Assembly: GCA_002368355.1 (NCBI GenBank) | Contig: AP018281.1 | Span: 1,364,001 to 1,428,000 of the forward strand | Direction of reading: 5' to 3' | DNA length: 64,000 nucleotides | Source of the DNA: Chondrocystis sp. NIES-4102 | GTDB taxonomy: Bacteria > Cyanobacteriota > Cyanobacteriia > Cyanobacteriales > Xenococcaceae | Part shown: positions 38,801-48,518 of the stretch, in pieces | Numbering within the stretch: position 1 is the stretch's first letter | Layout: each line of letters starts with the position of its first letter | Program-made: the position numbers and the translations under genes | Notes under the pieces: model-generated | What the model saw: the letters and a program-made list of their open reading frames with translations, nothing else | What the model was told of the DNA's origin: nothing | Database searches by the model: none

Positions 38801-38869
38801 GAGGCTTTCCAAACTAGAATTGAGGTATATAAAGATCAAACAGGCTCAAGTTTGCGTGTGTCTAATTAA
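35846..38869 (+). CDS. sbcC: Exonuclease SbcC (Rad50-type SMC ATPase)
   Basis: This 1007-residue Rad50-like ATPase works with the SbcD nuclease to cut DNA hairpins and ends. The N-terminal half of the ATPase has IPLQLTLKNFLSYQDASL and GANGAGKSSLLEAITW (Walker A). A coiled coil of about 650 residues, extremely rich in Gln, Glu and Leu, is broken by the zinc hook CPLC at about 498-501. The C-terminal half has the signature YSGGEAFRINFSVRLALAKL and Walker B MLIVDEGFGTQD. Length and layout are normal. sbcD is not adjacent. The start is the ATG at 35846. Confidence 0.95.
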   Translation: MIPLQLTLKNFLSYQDASLNFCGLHTACICGANGAGKSSLLEAITWVIWGKCRAVTEDDVINGGANSVRVDFDFSCNNQTYRVIRSRTRGKTSSLEFQVATKTGNFRSITAKNLRATQDDVISCLKLDYDTFTNSAYLRQGRADEFMLRRPSERKQILADLLKLDRYEELAGKAKDTAKEYKVKLEQLQQNLEPLLEEVAKRQEISAQLAQLQQQLTESQALQEQARHRLGQLQAIDYQRQNWEKQLTIQQTQHQNLTQDCDRATKDIKVLEEQLQSLTALIAQQAAIVTGYNQLLAGQAQANELAQKFTQDQAAQQQKQQLEKQLGQQKNELSLQISQSQTRLEGLEQQEEEIAKVLTKTEDVEAGVIKLEACRKKLAEFDRLQQYISPLTQRKNDLQIRINREEAQLTAKLEQLHDSVQKLALDIEKVPEKRQQLLTVDAQIEALDKKRIYQKRVEEKGTERKEFQSKLQENQRLYEKQLHELAHKLEMLSNPDAICPLCERELDAHHRHQVVSKTQQQQQDIQEQIWVIREQLSTCDRELQLLRQEYQEISQAISPYNSLQQQFGQLEAQLEATEDIYEQLQVTQAEKQQLELALQSGHYALELKTEIKQLEGELQTLNYDEETHGLLRGEVLNLRWAEIKQAKIEDAKKRQAKLDTQKPQLLQELAELQTNLEKLHINSPLQQKIDTLNQEIKELGYDSHTHQNLLANLQQLQVWEFKYQQLQKAQQDFPQIQAKLFELQELLQQKIQARNNLQIQIQDHLAQRENIADNRQEIQTLESQIYQRRQQLDDLLSLSGRLQQTLSQIDNLELQHQEAEKQLQIYEKQYRIYHELTLAFGKNGIQALTIENILPQLEAETNHILARLTGNQFHVQFLTQKATKAATKKKTKLIDTLDIVIADASGTRPYETYSGGEAFRINFSVRLALAKLLAQRSGTSLQMLIVDEGFGTQDAEGCNRLVAAINAIASDFACILTVTHMPQFKEAFQTRIEVYKDQTGSSLRVSN

Positions 38870-39387
38870 TTGTTTTTTTTAAAAGCTAATTCCTCAACAA
38901 GCTTTCAAAAGTGTTACTTGCATCTGATTGTCAATAGTAATTTAAGTATTTATTATAGATTTTTTTGAATTTGTAGTAGTTGTGTGTAAGTTTGATAACT
39001 GTCTGCAATTTAAATAAGGGGTTAAAGTGGCTTATCAGTATAGTTTTAGCTAATTGTTTCGATTGTGTGTCTAAATAATATATTTACTACATCAATTATA
39101 CACAACCCAAAAATATTTGATATTATTGACAGTAATTTACATTAATAAAATTATTTATAGCTCTAGCTGTTCTCAACTCGTGCCAAGTATAAATAAATAT
39201 CTAGCAACTATTAACTTCTAAAAAAACAATAATTTAGCTTTTATCTCATCACCAAGAAAGATGATCAATCTGGATCTAACTGTTGCAAGCTACTTAATTT
39301 GCAGGAGCTAAATTCTCATATCTATCTGAACTAAACAGAATATCAAAAACAAAAAGAAATTTTTATATATAACCAAATCTTAAAATA
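38870..39387. other. Intergenic region, no gene seen
   Basis: About 520 bp of AT-rich DNA precede the PhyH-like gene. I see no convincing ORF, RNA gene or repeat. A long 5' leader or regulatory region for the downstream gene is possible. Confidence 0.45.
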
Positions 39388-40311
39388 ATGTCTAATAAAA
39401 CTTTAAATTCCCTACTATCATTTACTACTGAAAATAGACAATCAAGATTCCATCTAACAGATGCACAAACACAACTGTTACCAAGTTCAAAAGATATACA
39501 ATTCTTTCAAGAACATGGTTGGTTTATAGCCCCAAAAGTAATCGATGAAGACTTAATTGATGCCCTATTTATTGCGAGCGAAGAATTATATATGGGCAAA
39601 AAAGATGCAGAAATACCGAGTGGAGGTTGTAGTAATTGGCAGCCAGGCGATTCTAGCGCAGTACGTAATAACGAATATATTTCCTTTCAAAAGTTAGCAT
39701 TTAGGCAACTTGCTTTACAACCAATTATAGGTGCGATCGCAGCGAAATTAATGAATACCGATACAGTTAGATATTTCCAAGATCAACTAATCAGTAAAGA
39801 ACCAAATCAGCCCAATACTACTAAAATTGGTTGGCATACAGATAGATCCTACCATTCCAATTGCACATCCCATAAATTACTAACTGTTTGGATTCCCCTC
39901 CATGATGTTAGCGAAGAACATGGACCCTTGGTAATGATTGATGGCAGTCATAAATGGTCGCAAACAGATCATATGCGAGGTTTCAATCATAATAACCACC
40001 AAGAGATAGAACAAAAATACCAACAACAAGGACAAACATTACGTAAAGTCCCCATCACACTTAAAAAAGGACAAATCAGTTTCCATAGTTCTTCTATAGT
40101 TCACGGTAGCTATGAAAATCGTAGTAACATTATGCGTAGAGCAGTAGTAATGAATGTCCAAGACGGAGAAAACCGCCATCAACCCTATTGGAATAATGGT
40201 AAACAAATTCATCACTTTTTAGATAATTTTTGTCGTAAGCAAGCTAACGGACTTCCCGACTATAGCGATCCTGCAATCTTTCCTGTAATTTGGTCGGAAA
40301 AATCTCAATAA
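39388..40311 (+). CDS. Phytanoyl-CoA dioxygenase family (PhyH) protein
   Basis: This 307-residue protein is a probable Fe(II)/2-oxoglutarate-dependent oxygenase. The iron-binding HxD is in IGWHTDRSYHSN, and the distal histidine is in SSSIVHGSYENRS, followed by an arginine suited to bind 2-oxoglutarate. The jelly-roll strand LLTVWIPLHDVSEEHGPLVM with IDGSHKW is typical of PhyH proteins. EHGWFIAPKVIDEDLIDAL near the N-terminus also fits. The substrate is not predictable: family members hydroxylate lipids, ectoine and many secondary metabolites. The gene stands alone, with over 500 bp of empty upstream DNA. Confidence 0.85.
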   Translation: MSNKTLNSLLSFTTENRQSRFHLTDAQTQLLPSSKDIQFFQEHGWFIAPKVIDEDLIDALFIASEELYMGKKDAEIPSGGCSNWQPGDSSAVRNNEYISFQKLAFRQLALQPIIGAIAAKLMNTDTVRYFQDQLISKEPNQPNTTKIGWHTDRSYHSNCTSHKLLTVWIPLHDVSEEHGPLVMIDGSHKWSQTDHMRGFNHNNHQEIEQKYQQQGQTLRKVPITLKKGQISFHSSSIVHGSYENRSNIMRRAVVMNVQDGENRHQPYWNNGKQIHHFLDNFCRKQANGLPDYSDPAIFPVIWSEKSQ

Positions 40312-40568
40312 TCATAAAAAAATCATAAAAAAAAGGGGTGACAATTTTCGCGTCCCTTCATTTATGACAAGGTTGATTTAAGAGACTATTCACCCTGACA
40401 AAAATTATAACCTCAAAAATTTCTCTATTCCTTAATCCTGCAATAATTAGAGTTCTCCAGGCATTATTAAATTAAGCTCTTAAAGTACATCTCAGGTTAT
40501 ACCAACGGAATTTATAACTGTGAAAAGATGAAATAAGTATTAACAACGAATATACAAATTCAATTACA

Positions 40569-42464
40569 ATGAGTGTTAAAAATCAACCGCCAGGGTCAAG
40601 ACCTCGCTTAATTTCCAATATATTATTTTTAATTGCAGGATTATTTTTATTTACTAATTTACTTTTCCCCCAATTATTTGGTACTCCCATTCCTCAAGTA
40701 CCCTATAGTATGTTTATCGACCAAGTGGAAGATGGTAATGTAGCCAGAGCCTCGGTCGGTCAAAACGAGATTCTTTATGAATTAAAAACAGTAGCCGAAC
40801 AACAGCCCCAAATCCTTAGAACTAATCCTATCTTCGATTTAGAATTACCAAAGCGTTTAGAGGCTAATGGAGTAGAATTTGCTGCTGCACCACCCCCTAA
40901 AAATGGTTGGGTAGGTAATATTTTGAGTTGGGTTATTCCCCCGCTAATTTTTGTAGCTATCTGGCAATTCTTTATTAGTCGCAGTGCAGGTGGAGCGCAG
41001 GGAGCATTATCTCTAACCAAAAGCCGAGCTAAAGTATATGTTGAGGGAGATTCAACTAAAGTTACTTTCGATGATGTAGCTGGTGTGGAAGAAGCCAAAG
41101 CGGAATTAACCGAGATTGTTGAGTTTCTAAAAACCCCCGAAAGATATAAAGCAATTGGTGCGAGAATTCCTAAAGGAGTTTTATTAGTCGGCCCTCCTGG
41201 GACTGGTAAAACCCTAATGGCAAAAGCTGTAGCTGGAGAAGCTGGTGTTGCCTTTTTTAGTATTTCTGGTTCAGAATTTGTCGAATTATTCGTTGGTGCT
41301 GGTGCAGCTAGAGTTAGAGACTTATTTGAACAAGCAAAACAAAAAGCCCCCTGTATTGTTTTTATCGATGAATTAGATGCCATTGGTAAATCTCGTGCTG
41401 GTGGATCTGGATTTGTTGGTGGCAATGATGAGCGAGAGCAGACTCTTAATCAGTTACTTACAGAAATGGATGGTTTTGCTGCTGGCGATGCTACAGTGAT
41501 TGTTTTAGCTGCTACTAACCGCCCAGAAACCTTAGATCCTGCCCTATTGCGTCCTGGTAGATTTGACCGTCAAGTGTTAGTAGATCGTCCAGATTTAGCT
41601 GGTCGTCAAAAGATTCTTGAAATCTATGCAGCAAAAGTCAAACTAGATGCTGATGTAGATCTTAAACAAATTGCTACTCGCACTCCTGGTTTTGCAGGCG
41701 CAGACTTATCTAATTTAGTCAATGAATCTGCTTTACTTGCTGCTAGAAACCAAAGAGATAAAGTTACCCAAGCAGACTTTAACGAAGCTATAGAAAGAGT
41801 TATAGCTGGTTTAGAGAAGAAAAGCCGTGTCCTTGCAGATAAGGAGAAGAAAATCGTCGCTTATCATGAAGTTGGTCATGCTTTAGTTGGTGCAGTTATG
41901 CCAGGAGGGGGTAAAGTTGCTAAAATCTCTATCGTACCTCGTGGGATGGCAGCTTTAGGATATACTCTTCAAACTCCGACTGAAGACCGCTTTTTAATGT
42001 CAGAATCAGAATTAAGAGATCAGATTGCAACCATGCTGGGTGGACGCTCTGCTGAGGAAGTTGTCTTTAATAGTATTACTACTGGTGCATCCAACGACTT
42101 ACAAAGAGCAACCGACCTTGCAGAAAGAATGGTTACAACCTATGGTATGAGTAAAGTTTTGGGCCCATTAGCCTACGAGAAAGGACAGCAAAATAACTTT
42201 TTAGGTCAAGGTATGGGAAATCCTCGCCGAATGGTTAGTGAACAAACAGCTAAAGCGATCGATGAAGAGGTTAAAGAGATTGTCGAAACCGCTCATCAGC
42301 AAGCCCTAGATATTCTTAATCATAACCGCGAGTTATTAGAAACAATTACTCAAGAAATTCTAGAAGTGGAAGTTATTGAAGGAGATAGATTACAATCTTT
42401 TCTAGATCAAGCTAAACTACCACAGCAATATCAGCAAGAAAAATCTGAACAATTGATAGCTTAA
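40569..42464 (+). CDS. ftsH: ATP-dependent zinc metalloprotease FtsH
   Basis: This 631-residue membrane AAA+ protease degrades damaged membrane proteins, including photosystem II subunits. Two N-terminal TM helices flank a periplasmic/lumenal domain (about 15-35 and 118-138). The AAA domain has GPPGTGKT (about 207-214), Walker [12 protein letters not shown], and the SRH in [20 protein letters not shown]. The protease domain has the zinc site HEVGH (about 432-436). The C-terminus is Gln-rich. The N-terminus resembles the FtsH1/FtsH3 types more than the FtsH2 type, but paralogue assignment is tentative. A terminator-like hairpin follows. Confidence 0.95.
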   Translation: MSVKNQPPGSRPRLISNILFLIAGLFLFTNLLFPQLFGTPIPQVPYSMFIDQVEDGNVARASVGQNEILYELKTVAEQQPQILRTNPIFDLELPKRLEANGVEFAAAPPPKNGWVGNILSWVIPPLIFVAIWQFFISRSAGGAQGALSLTKSRAKVYVEGDSTKVTFDDVAGVEEAKAELTEIVEFLKTPERYKAIGARIPKGVLLVGPPGTGKTLMAKAVAGEAGVAFFSISGSEFVELFVGAGAARVRDLFEQAKQKAPCIVFIDELDAIGKSRAGGSGFVGGNDEREQTLNQLLTEMDGFAAGDATVIVLAATNRPETLDPALLRPGRFDRQVLVDRPDLAGRQKILEIYAAKVKLDADVDLKQIATRTPGFAGADLSNLVNESALLAARNQRDKVTQADFNEAIERVIAGLEKKSRVLADKEKKIVAYHEVGHALVGAVMPGGGKVAKISIVPRGMAALGYTLQTPTEDRFLMSESELRDQIATMLGGRSAEEVVFNSITTGASNDLQRATDLAERMVTTYGMSKVLGPLAYEKGQQNNFLGQGMGNPRRMVSEQTAKAIDEEVKEIVETAHQQALDILNHNRELLETITQEILEVEVIEGDRLQSFLDQAKLPQQYQQEKSEQLIA

Positions 42465-42501
42465 TCTCCATAAATAAGAGATTGGGATTAATTATAATAC
42501 T

Positions 42502-42553
42502 AACCGTTTGTTTCAAGGGAGTAATAAGACTCAGGAACAAGCGGTTAATTATT
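42502..42553 (+). terminator. Probable terminator after ftsH
   Basis: AACCGTTTGTT pairs with AACAAGCGGTT (11 bp including one G-T) around a loop of about 23 nt, followed by AATTATTT. It lies about 40 nt after the stop. Confidence 0.5.
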
Positions 42554-42725
42554 TAATAATATCAAAGGCGTGAAAATAATAAGGGGATTATGACGGGTTT
42601 GGTTTATTAGCTCTTAGCTTTTATAGATATTTCAAGATATAATTTCTTCATCTTTCCAGCTAATCCTTTATAAGCTATTTAAAGCTGGATAATTGATTGC
42701 TAATGGTCAGAAATACATTGAATTA

Positions 42726-43406
42726 TTATTGCAAACTAATATCTTTAAATTCAATATTAATTTCAGGTTCAGCATTTCTATCTGGATCTTTTGAGAAGTA
42801 GAGCTTACGAGAATTTAATATATAAAATCCTCCAACTTTTTGATGTTCATCAATTGAATATACTTCTTGAATTAGTTGATTCTTTTGAGCATCTTTTATA
42901 GTAGAAAGATATTCCGAAGCTAAGTAACCTGAAGGGGTATCTATAGTTTTAAGAGTATCAACGGTTACTGATACATTATTCTTCATTAAACGATTTACCT
43001 GAATAATCTTGTCATTTTGTACCTTATAAGAGGCTAATTCTTCTCCTTGCTTTTCGATATTCGCAACACCAGAATCGATTTCCTTAACTATAAACTGGCT
43101 AGATTCATGTAATTGTTTAAAAGGTATATTTTGCCTATGATTTATTTCCATCATTAGTTGATTATTAATTAAATCTAGAATCATCGGATCTTCGATATTT
43201 TCTACTTTTATCTCTAATGTGGGAGTCACTACGACATTGCCTATATCTTCTTTACCCTCATAAGTTGCCACAACTTTAGCAGTATAGCCAGGAAAATCTT
43301 GATTCCAGGTGTAGCGATTATTATAAGCATTTTTAAATATATTCTCTGCTGCTCCTTTATTTTCATTTGAATTAACTAACTTGGGATATATAGTTGATGT
43401 AGTCAA
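42726..43406 (-). CDS. DUF3386 family protein
   Basis: This 226-residue protein belongs to DUF3386, found in cyanobacteria and plastid-bearing plants. Conserved stretches are NAYNNRYTWNQDFPGYTAKV, a mid-region IEDPMILDLINNQLMMEINH, DTPSGYLASEYL and KVGGFYILNSRKLYF. The function is unknown. The only usual in-frame start is the TTG at 43404-43406. Upstream the frame stays open for 22 codons with a signal-peptide-like stretch (KLLIILGINLIFL), but that part contains no ATG or GTG. So either the protein starts at TTG without a signal, or the original start codon has been lost. It stands alone, 260 bp after ftsH. Confidence 0.75.
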   Translation of the reverse strand: MTTSTIYPKLVNSNENKGAAENIFKNAYNNRYTWNQDFPGYTAKVVATYEGKEDIGNVVVTPTLEIKVENIEDPMILDLINNQLMMEINHRQNIPFKQLHESSQFIVKEIDSGVANIEKQGEELASYKVQNDKIIQVNRLMKNNVSVTVDTLKTIDTPSGYLASEYLSTIKDAQKNQLIQEVYSIDEHQKVGGFYILNSRKLYFSKDPDRNAEPEINIEFKDISLQ

Positions 43407-43861
43407 AAATATTAGATTAATCCCTAAGATTATAAGTAATTTGCTTATGGGTTGATTAACATATAATGATTTAGTTTATATAATAATGTATCTTGCTACA
43501 AAGCTGAAAAACAAATTTCTATTTATGATAAATTACGAATATAGATAGCTCACAAAAGTGTAATGGTAAGATTAATTTTAAAATATGTTGAGCTTAGTTA
43601 CTAATCTTCATTAGAAATAAGATTACTATATTGTTAGTTAATATAATTGACGATTTTAGTATTAGCAAGATGTTAAATAATTTATATGTAATAGTTAGCT
43701 GAAGATTTAATTAGAAAATAAATAATAGAAATATGCTGAATAGTTATAACTTTTTACATATCCAACGAGCATAAAATAATTAAAGACTATAAATAATCGC
43801 CAAAAAAATATTAGATAAACTAGTAGTACTAAATAAAGAGCGATCGCCCTAATAAAAAATA
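43407..43861. other. Intergenic region, no gene seen
   Basis: About 450 very AT-rich bases lie between the DUF3386 gene and the terminator of the CHAT operon. I see no ORF, RNA or repeat beyond the hydrophobic extension noted for DUF3386. Confidence 0.45.
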
Positions 43862-43909
43862 ATAAAAAAAAGCATTATCCCAAGATCAAAAACTGATAGG
43901 TAATGCTTT
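43862..43909 (-). terminator. Terminator of the TpsB-CHAT operon
   Basis: On the minus strand AAAGCATTA and TAATGCTTT pair across a loop of about 23 nt and are followed by TTTTTT. It lies about 35 nt past the CHAT gene stop. Confidence 0.65.
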
Positions 43910-43944
43910 GCGCTTACAAGTAACTATTTCTAGCTATTAGGAAT

Positions 43945-46710
43945 TTAAAGCCAATTTCCTATTAAAACAAAAGGGGCCCAATAATAAGGATGACGATATA
44001 AAGAATCAGGATCCAAGATGAGATCTAGTTGTGCTTCACGTAGAGCCTTAGCTTTACTAATTTGAGTATTACTAGCCAAGTTCTTATAAAACTTACCCAT
44101 CAAGTGGGCTGTGGCTTCGTCATTTGCTCCCCATAAAGTTGCAATGGTGCTACGCGCTCCTGCCCTAACTGCTACACCTGCTAAACCTAAGATTGCCTGA
44201 TTATCTCCTTCAGCAGTGTTACAGGCACTTAAAACTAGCAATTCGATAGGTTGAGAACGTTTTAGATTACCTGCACGTAATAATCTATCGAAGCGGTTAA
44301 CATTAATTAGAGGGCTACCTTGCTCTGCGCCACTAAGAATAAAGGTTTGATCAGAAGTTGAGCCAAATTGACCGTGGGTAGCTAAATGAACCACAGGAAA
44401 GTCTGATTGTTGTAGTTTTTCTTGCAGTTTGGTTTCAGTAAATTCTTGATTGAGCAGAATCTCAGAATCTTGGAAAATACTTTTAATGGTATTTAATTCA
44501 TCTTCTACTTTAGGAATAGGCGGGAAACGATAGGCTGGGAAATCTTTTGTAACTCCAGCAGCCAAAACCTTAATGGGCTTTCTATTTAAAGGTTGAGGAG
44601 AAGTTAATTGTAATCCAGAACTCAAAGCAATATTGTAGCCTTTCTCAATTAGGTATTTTTGTTCCTTTGCATCATAGAGTAGAGACATGGGTATATTACG
44701 CAGAGAACCATCTAAAACAAATACCAAAGTTTTAACTTCACTCGCTTGTAGGTCTTTTTCCACAGGCTCAATTAGCCAATTATAAATTTCAGTAGCCAGA
44801 GGTAAGATATCGGTACGCAAAGATTCCTGCTGCGTTTTTTTAATTCTAGCTATCTCTACTTTTGCCTCGGGAGTACCGCGCATACCTCGAATAGCTTCAG
44901 CAAAGCCAGGATTAGTTAATGAACGACGACGCAATTGCTTAATAACGTTATTAACTTTTGCCTGAGTTAAATTAGCAGTTGTATAATGACGAACGGGTTT
45001 ACCAGGTATGGTTAGAATAACTTCTAAGCGATCTTTTAAGAGGATAGGATAAATTACCGCAGCTTGAGCATCCACATCATCAATGATCACAGGCTTTTCA
45101 GACACTTGAGAGCAAGGATCGCGGAAAAAGTTATCAAGCTTAACAAGTTGTAATGATTCCAAGACATCGCGAGCTTGAATTAACTGCGCTGGGGAAGGTT
45201 TATCTTGGAGTAAGAGGCTAATGTACTCACGGAAGATTGGTTCTACAGGCGTAGTAGCAAGATCACTTCTTAGGGCTTTAATAGTATTAAAAGCAGCTTC
45301 ATAGGCATTTAAAGCATTATCTCGTTTATTTTCGGCTGCTAGGATTTTACCTAATTGAGCATTCCAACGATAGGCGATTTCTGGGTATTCGGCAGTTGGG
45401 GCTAATTGTAAAGCTTGTTGAGTCAATTGACGGGCTGAAGAATATTGTCCTTTTTGTTCATAAAGACTACCTAAATACCCCATTGCTTCGGCTTCAGCGA
45501 CAAGATTATTAATTTTATGTGAATGCTTAATAGCCGTTGCTAAAATTTGAGCGGTATCGGACTCAATGTTACCTTGACGAATCAGACTTTTGGCAAAATT
45601 AATCCTACCGTAAATTCCTGCACGGGTAGCAGGTAACTTAGCTATTTTAGGTTCAAGAATCTTAGTGGTAGCTGCAATTTGAGGTTGCAATTGTTGGTTT
45701 AATTCTTGTTCTAGCCTAACTGCACCGCCTTTAATCTGTTCTAAAAATTCAGGATCGGTAATTTCTAATAGAGAAATATTTTGATTGAGTTCAAGGATCG
45801 CACTTTGCCAAAATTCCTGAATATCTAGTAAATAACTGAGGGTATTTAGTTGAGCCTTAAGTCCATCTAATTGATCAACAGCAAGTTGAGATGCTTGCTG
45901 ATAATATGATAAAGCTAATTCATAGCTAGATAATACAGATTCTGCTGATCCACCATAGTTAGCAATTGCATCTAAGACTACGGTTTGTGGGGGAAACTTA
46001 TTTTGATTTTCAATGGCGATCGCTCTTTCTGCATTGCCTAAACTGAGTAATACGGCTGTTTTCTGCGTAGATTCCTCTAGTTTTTCTGTGCTTTCTAAGC
46101 TTAATTCTAATGCCTTGACTGCAACTCTGGGATACCCACTCGCACGAATATAATCCCCTAAACGTAGTAATCCTGTAACTTTATCATTGCTATCTGGATG
46201 TTGTTTAATTGCCGAGACAGCAGGAAAAAGTTTTTCATCTGCTTCCTCAGTTAAAGGTACAATTCCTTGTAACTGTGGTTCAACAATTTGAGCTTTTTCC
46301 AAAATTTCACTACAACTAGTCTGATCATTGAGGTTAAATGCGGTTAATAAGCTTTGACATGATTGGGGATATAAACCTAATGCTTGTTGAGCGGTAGCGG
46401 TATTTAAATTAGTTTCCCTTGCACCTTGAACATCCCCTGCTGCTATATAGGCTACCGTCGCCTGTTGCCAAACTTGAATTGCTTGATCTAATTTGCCAGA
46501 TTCATAGTACTTTTGCCCCTTGAGGGTTAATTGTACAGGTGTTGGTGATTCTGCCTCTGGTGGAGTTTGCGATCGCACTGGTAGGGATAAAGCGGTAGTC
46601 ATCCCCAGACTAACTAACACGATAAAACCAACGGTAGTTTTACTCCATTTAAAAGTTGTCAACCAGCTAATTTTATTTCCTAATAATTTGGTGATTAACT
46701 TCAAATTCAT
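43945..46710 (-). CDS. Secreted TPR - CHAT protease-like protein
   Basis: This 921-residue protein has an N-terminal signal peptide or anchor (VGFIVLVSLGMTTALSLPVR), TPR-like helical repeats through the first about 500 residues, and a C-terminal CHAT domain (caspase HetF-associated with TPR). The catalytic dyad appears intact: H779 in VVHLATHG and C830 in LLVLSACNTAEGD, with the conserved GLAGVAVRAGARSTIATLW after it. CHAT domains are caspase-clan cysteine proteases. It is the second gene of an operon, 26 bp after a TpsB-type outer-membrane transporter. TpsB and CHAT genes recur together in cyanobacteria, usually with a filamentous haemagglutinin-like TpsA, which is absent here. Confidence 0.88.
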   Translation of the reverse strand: MNLKLITKLLGNKISWLTTFKWSKTTVGFIVLVSLGMTTALSLPVRSQTPPEAESPTPVQLTLKGQKYYESGKLDQAIQVWQQATVAYIAAGDVQGARETNLNTATAQQALGLYPQSCQSLLTAFNLNDQTSCSEILEKAQIVEPQLQGIVPLTEEADEKLFPAVSAIKQHPDSNDKVTGLLRLGDYIRASGYPRVAVKALELSLESTEKLEESTQKTAVLLSLGNAERAIAIENQNKFPPQTVVLDAIANYGGSAESVLSSYELALSYYQQASQLAVDQLDGLKAQLNTLSYLLDIQEFWQSAILELNQNISLLEITDPEFLEQIKGGAVRLEQELNQQLQPQIAATTKILEPKIAKLPATRAGIYGRINFAKSLIRQGNIESDTAQILATAIKHSHKINNLVAEAEAMGYLGSLYEQKGQYSSARQLTQQALQLAPTAEYPEIAYRWNAQLGKILAAENKRDNALNAYEAAFNTIKALRSDLATTPVEPIFREYISLLLQDKPSPAQLIQARDVLESLQLVKLDNFFRDPCSQVSEKPVIIDDVDAQAAVIYPILLKDRLEVILTIPGKPVRHYTTANLTQAKVNNVIKQLRRRSLTNPGFAEAIRGMRGTPEAKVEIARIKKTQQESLRTDILPLATEIYNWLIEPVEKDLQASEVKTLVFVLDGSLRNIPMSLLYDAKEQKYLIEKGYNIALSSGLQLTSPQPLNRKPIKVLAAGVTKDFPAYRFPPIPKVEDELNTIKSIFQDSEILLNQEFTETKLQEKLQQSDFPVVHLATHGQFGSTSDQTFILSGAEQGSPLINVNRFDRLLRAGNLKRSQPIELLVLSACNTAEGDNQAILGLAGVAVRAGARSTIATLWGANDEATAHLMGKFYKNLASNTQISKAKALREAQLDLILDPDSLYRHPYYWAPFVLIGNWL

Positions 46711-46736
46711 AGTTGTCCTAAAAATTTAATATGGGT

Positions 46737-48518
46737 TTAAAAAGGAAAATATTCTAGGGAAAAATACAATCCATTTTCTTGTAAAGTATCGTTGGTATCT
46801 TTAACCTCAATTAAGGGAATACCGTAATCTAAGCGCGCAGTTAGGGAATTACTAAGATCTAGCTGTACTCCAATCCCTAATGATGCTACGGTATCTTCTG
46901 GCTGATTTGGATTATCGGAATTACTCCAACTAGTACCAAAATCAAGAAAAGGAATGGCTGTAAGACTACTTTGCTGTTGATTCCAGCGATAAACAGGAAT
47001 GCGGACTTCACCAGACATTAAAAGCCCATTATCACCCAGTAAAACATCCTGACGATATCCTCTAACACTTTCCGCACCGCCAAGACTAAATCTTTCTAAA
47101 GGAACAAGATCGTCACTTGAAAGTTGCAAATCGGAACGCAGAAATAAATTAATATTGGAATCAGACTTTAATTGTCGTAACCATTGCACTTGTCCACGCC
47201 AGGAAACAAATTTACTATCAGGTTCTTGTACTCCTACCGTAGCATCAAAAACATCTAAACCCGTACTCAATTGCGATCGCGCTGCTAATACATCTTTGCG
47301 AGTTCTTCTTGTCCAATCTTGAAAGAAACGCAAAGCAGAAATTTTGGTTTCACCATCAGCATCAGCACCAGGGGATAAGGATGGAAAAGGTCTATTTTCT
47401 AAAGAAACATCATTAGATTGACGGGAAAATTCTAAACCTAAAGCAAACTCTTGAGTAGATTCAGAATTAGCACGCACTAATAGGGGTTGTCTTACAGTTA
47501 ATTGCCATTCATCGGTTTGAGATTCGATATCCAAACTCTCAAAATTACCTTCGATAATGTCACTATCTACATGACGATAACGTAATCCTACCGTGCCATC
47601 TAGGGAATTTATAGGAATAGTATAACTTGTGTCAAAGTCATTACTACCTTCAGTATTTTTAAAAATAAAACTAAATTTATCCGCATAACCCAAAACATTA
47701 TTATGATTTAATTCCAAACCTCGTTGGATACTGCCTACACTAGGATTACGATTATTATCTACAAATAAAACAGGGTCAAATGCTTTAGCTTGCTTAACAT
47801 CTACATTCAATTTCCAGCGATCGCGACTTGAACCTACGGATAATTCTGTATTAATACTTTCAATTAGAGGGTTAAGTTGTAGAATTTGTAACGCCGACTG
47901 TAATTCATTAATATTAAAAGGAGATTTCGTACCTCTACCTAAACGAGAGCGGATATAACCTTCCTTTAAACGACCATCAACATTAATTTTAATTTCATCT
48001 ATGCTTCCTTCTATGGCTTGCAGAGTTACCACTCCTCGATCTACATTTTGTGAAGGAACAACTACCGCCGAATTAACATAACCTTTACTGGTATATAACT
48101 TAGTAAATTTCGTTTCCAATTCCAAAAGATCCGCAAAAGTTACAGAGCGATCGCGATAATCTTTCAAAATCTCTTCTACTTCTGCTGCTTCTAAAACTGT
48201 ATTCCCTTCTAGCTTAAATTTTACTTTAAATGCTGCTTCGGATGGTACTGTTGAGGGTGATGGATCAGTAGCAGGAATATCTAATAATTCTTCTATTGGG
48301 GGTAATGGTTTAATTCTGGGTTTTTTTTCCCGATCAGGTAAGGGAGTTTGGGGTAATCTATCAATATTAGTATCTCGCGGTAACTGAGGTGTCTGCGCTA
48401 AATAAAAGCTTTTAGTATTAGCCTTAACTTTACTTGCTTGGGCAATCATTAAGCTTGCGACCACTACAGATATCAAAGATATTCTTCTTAATAGTCGGTA
48501 GGATGAACAATTATTCAT
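46737..48518 (-). CDS. TpsB-type outer-membrane transporter (ShlB/FhaC/HecB family)
   Basis: This 593-residue outer-membrane protein secretes TpsA exoproteins in two-partner secretion. A signal peptide (SLISVVVASLMIAQASKVKA) is followed by a Pro-rich segment, then POTRA domains (FKVKFKLEGNTVLEAAEVEE, about 95-170; and IEGSIDEIKINVDGRLKEGYI, described in parts, about 175-245). The C-terminal beta-barrel carries the family's GGAESVRGYRQDVLLGDNG motif and a terminal phenylalanine (YFPF). The start is the ATG at 48516-48518. The downstream gene encodes a secreted CHAT protein; no large haemagglutinin-like substrate gene is next to it. Confidence 0.92.
   Translation of the reverse strand: MNNCSSYRLLRRISLISVVVASLMIAQASKVKANTKSFYLAQTPQLPRDTNIDRLPQTPLPDREKKPRIKPLPPIEELLDIPATDPSPSTVPSEAAFKVKFKLEGNTVLEAAEVEEILKDYRDRSVTFADLLELETKFTKLYTSKGYVNSAVVVPSQNVDRGVVTLQAIEGSIDEIKINVDGRLKEGYIRSRLGRGTKSPFNINELQSALQILQLNPLIESINTELSVGSSRDRWKLNVDVKQAKAFDPVLFVDNNRNPSVGSIQRGLELNHNNVLGYADKFSFIFKNTEGSNDFDTSYTIPINSLDGTVGLRYRHVDSDIIEGNFESLDIESQTDEWQLTVRQPLLVRANSESTQEFALGLEFSRQSNDVSLENRPFPSLSPGADADGETKISALRFFQDWTRRTRKDVLAARSQLSTGLDVFDATVGVQEPDSKFVSWRGQVQWLRQLKSDSNINLFLRSDLQLSSDDLVPLERFSLGGAESVRGYRQDVLLGDNGLLMSGEVRIPVYRWNQQQSSLTAIPFLDFGTSWSNSDNPNQPEDTVASLGIGVQLDLSNSLTARLDYGIPLIEVKDTNDTLQENGLYFSLEYFPF

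Noticed and set aside
40320-40375. Hairpin after the PhyH gene as a terminator
   Set aside because: AAGGG/CCCTT gives only a 5-bp stem with a long loop and no T-run, too weak to call.
40775-41425. 216-codon frame opposite ftsH
   Set aside because: It is a shadow of a highly conserved gene, low-complexity in Pro/Ala/Thr.
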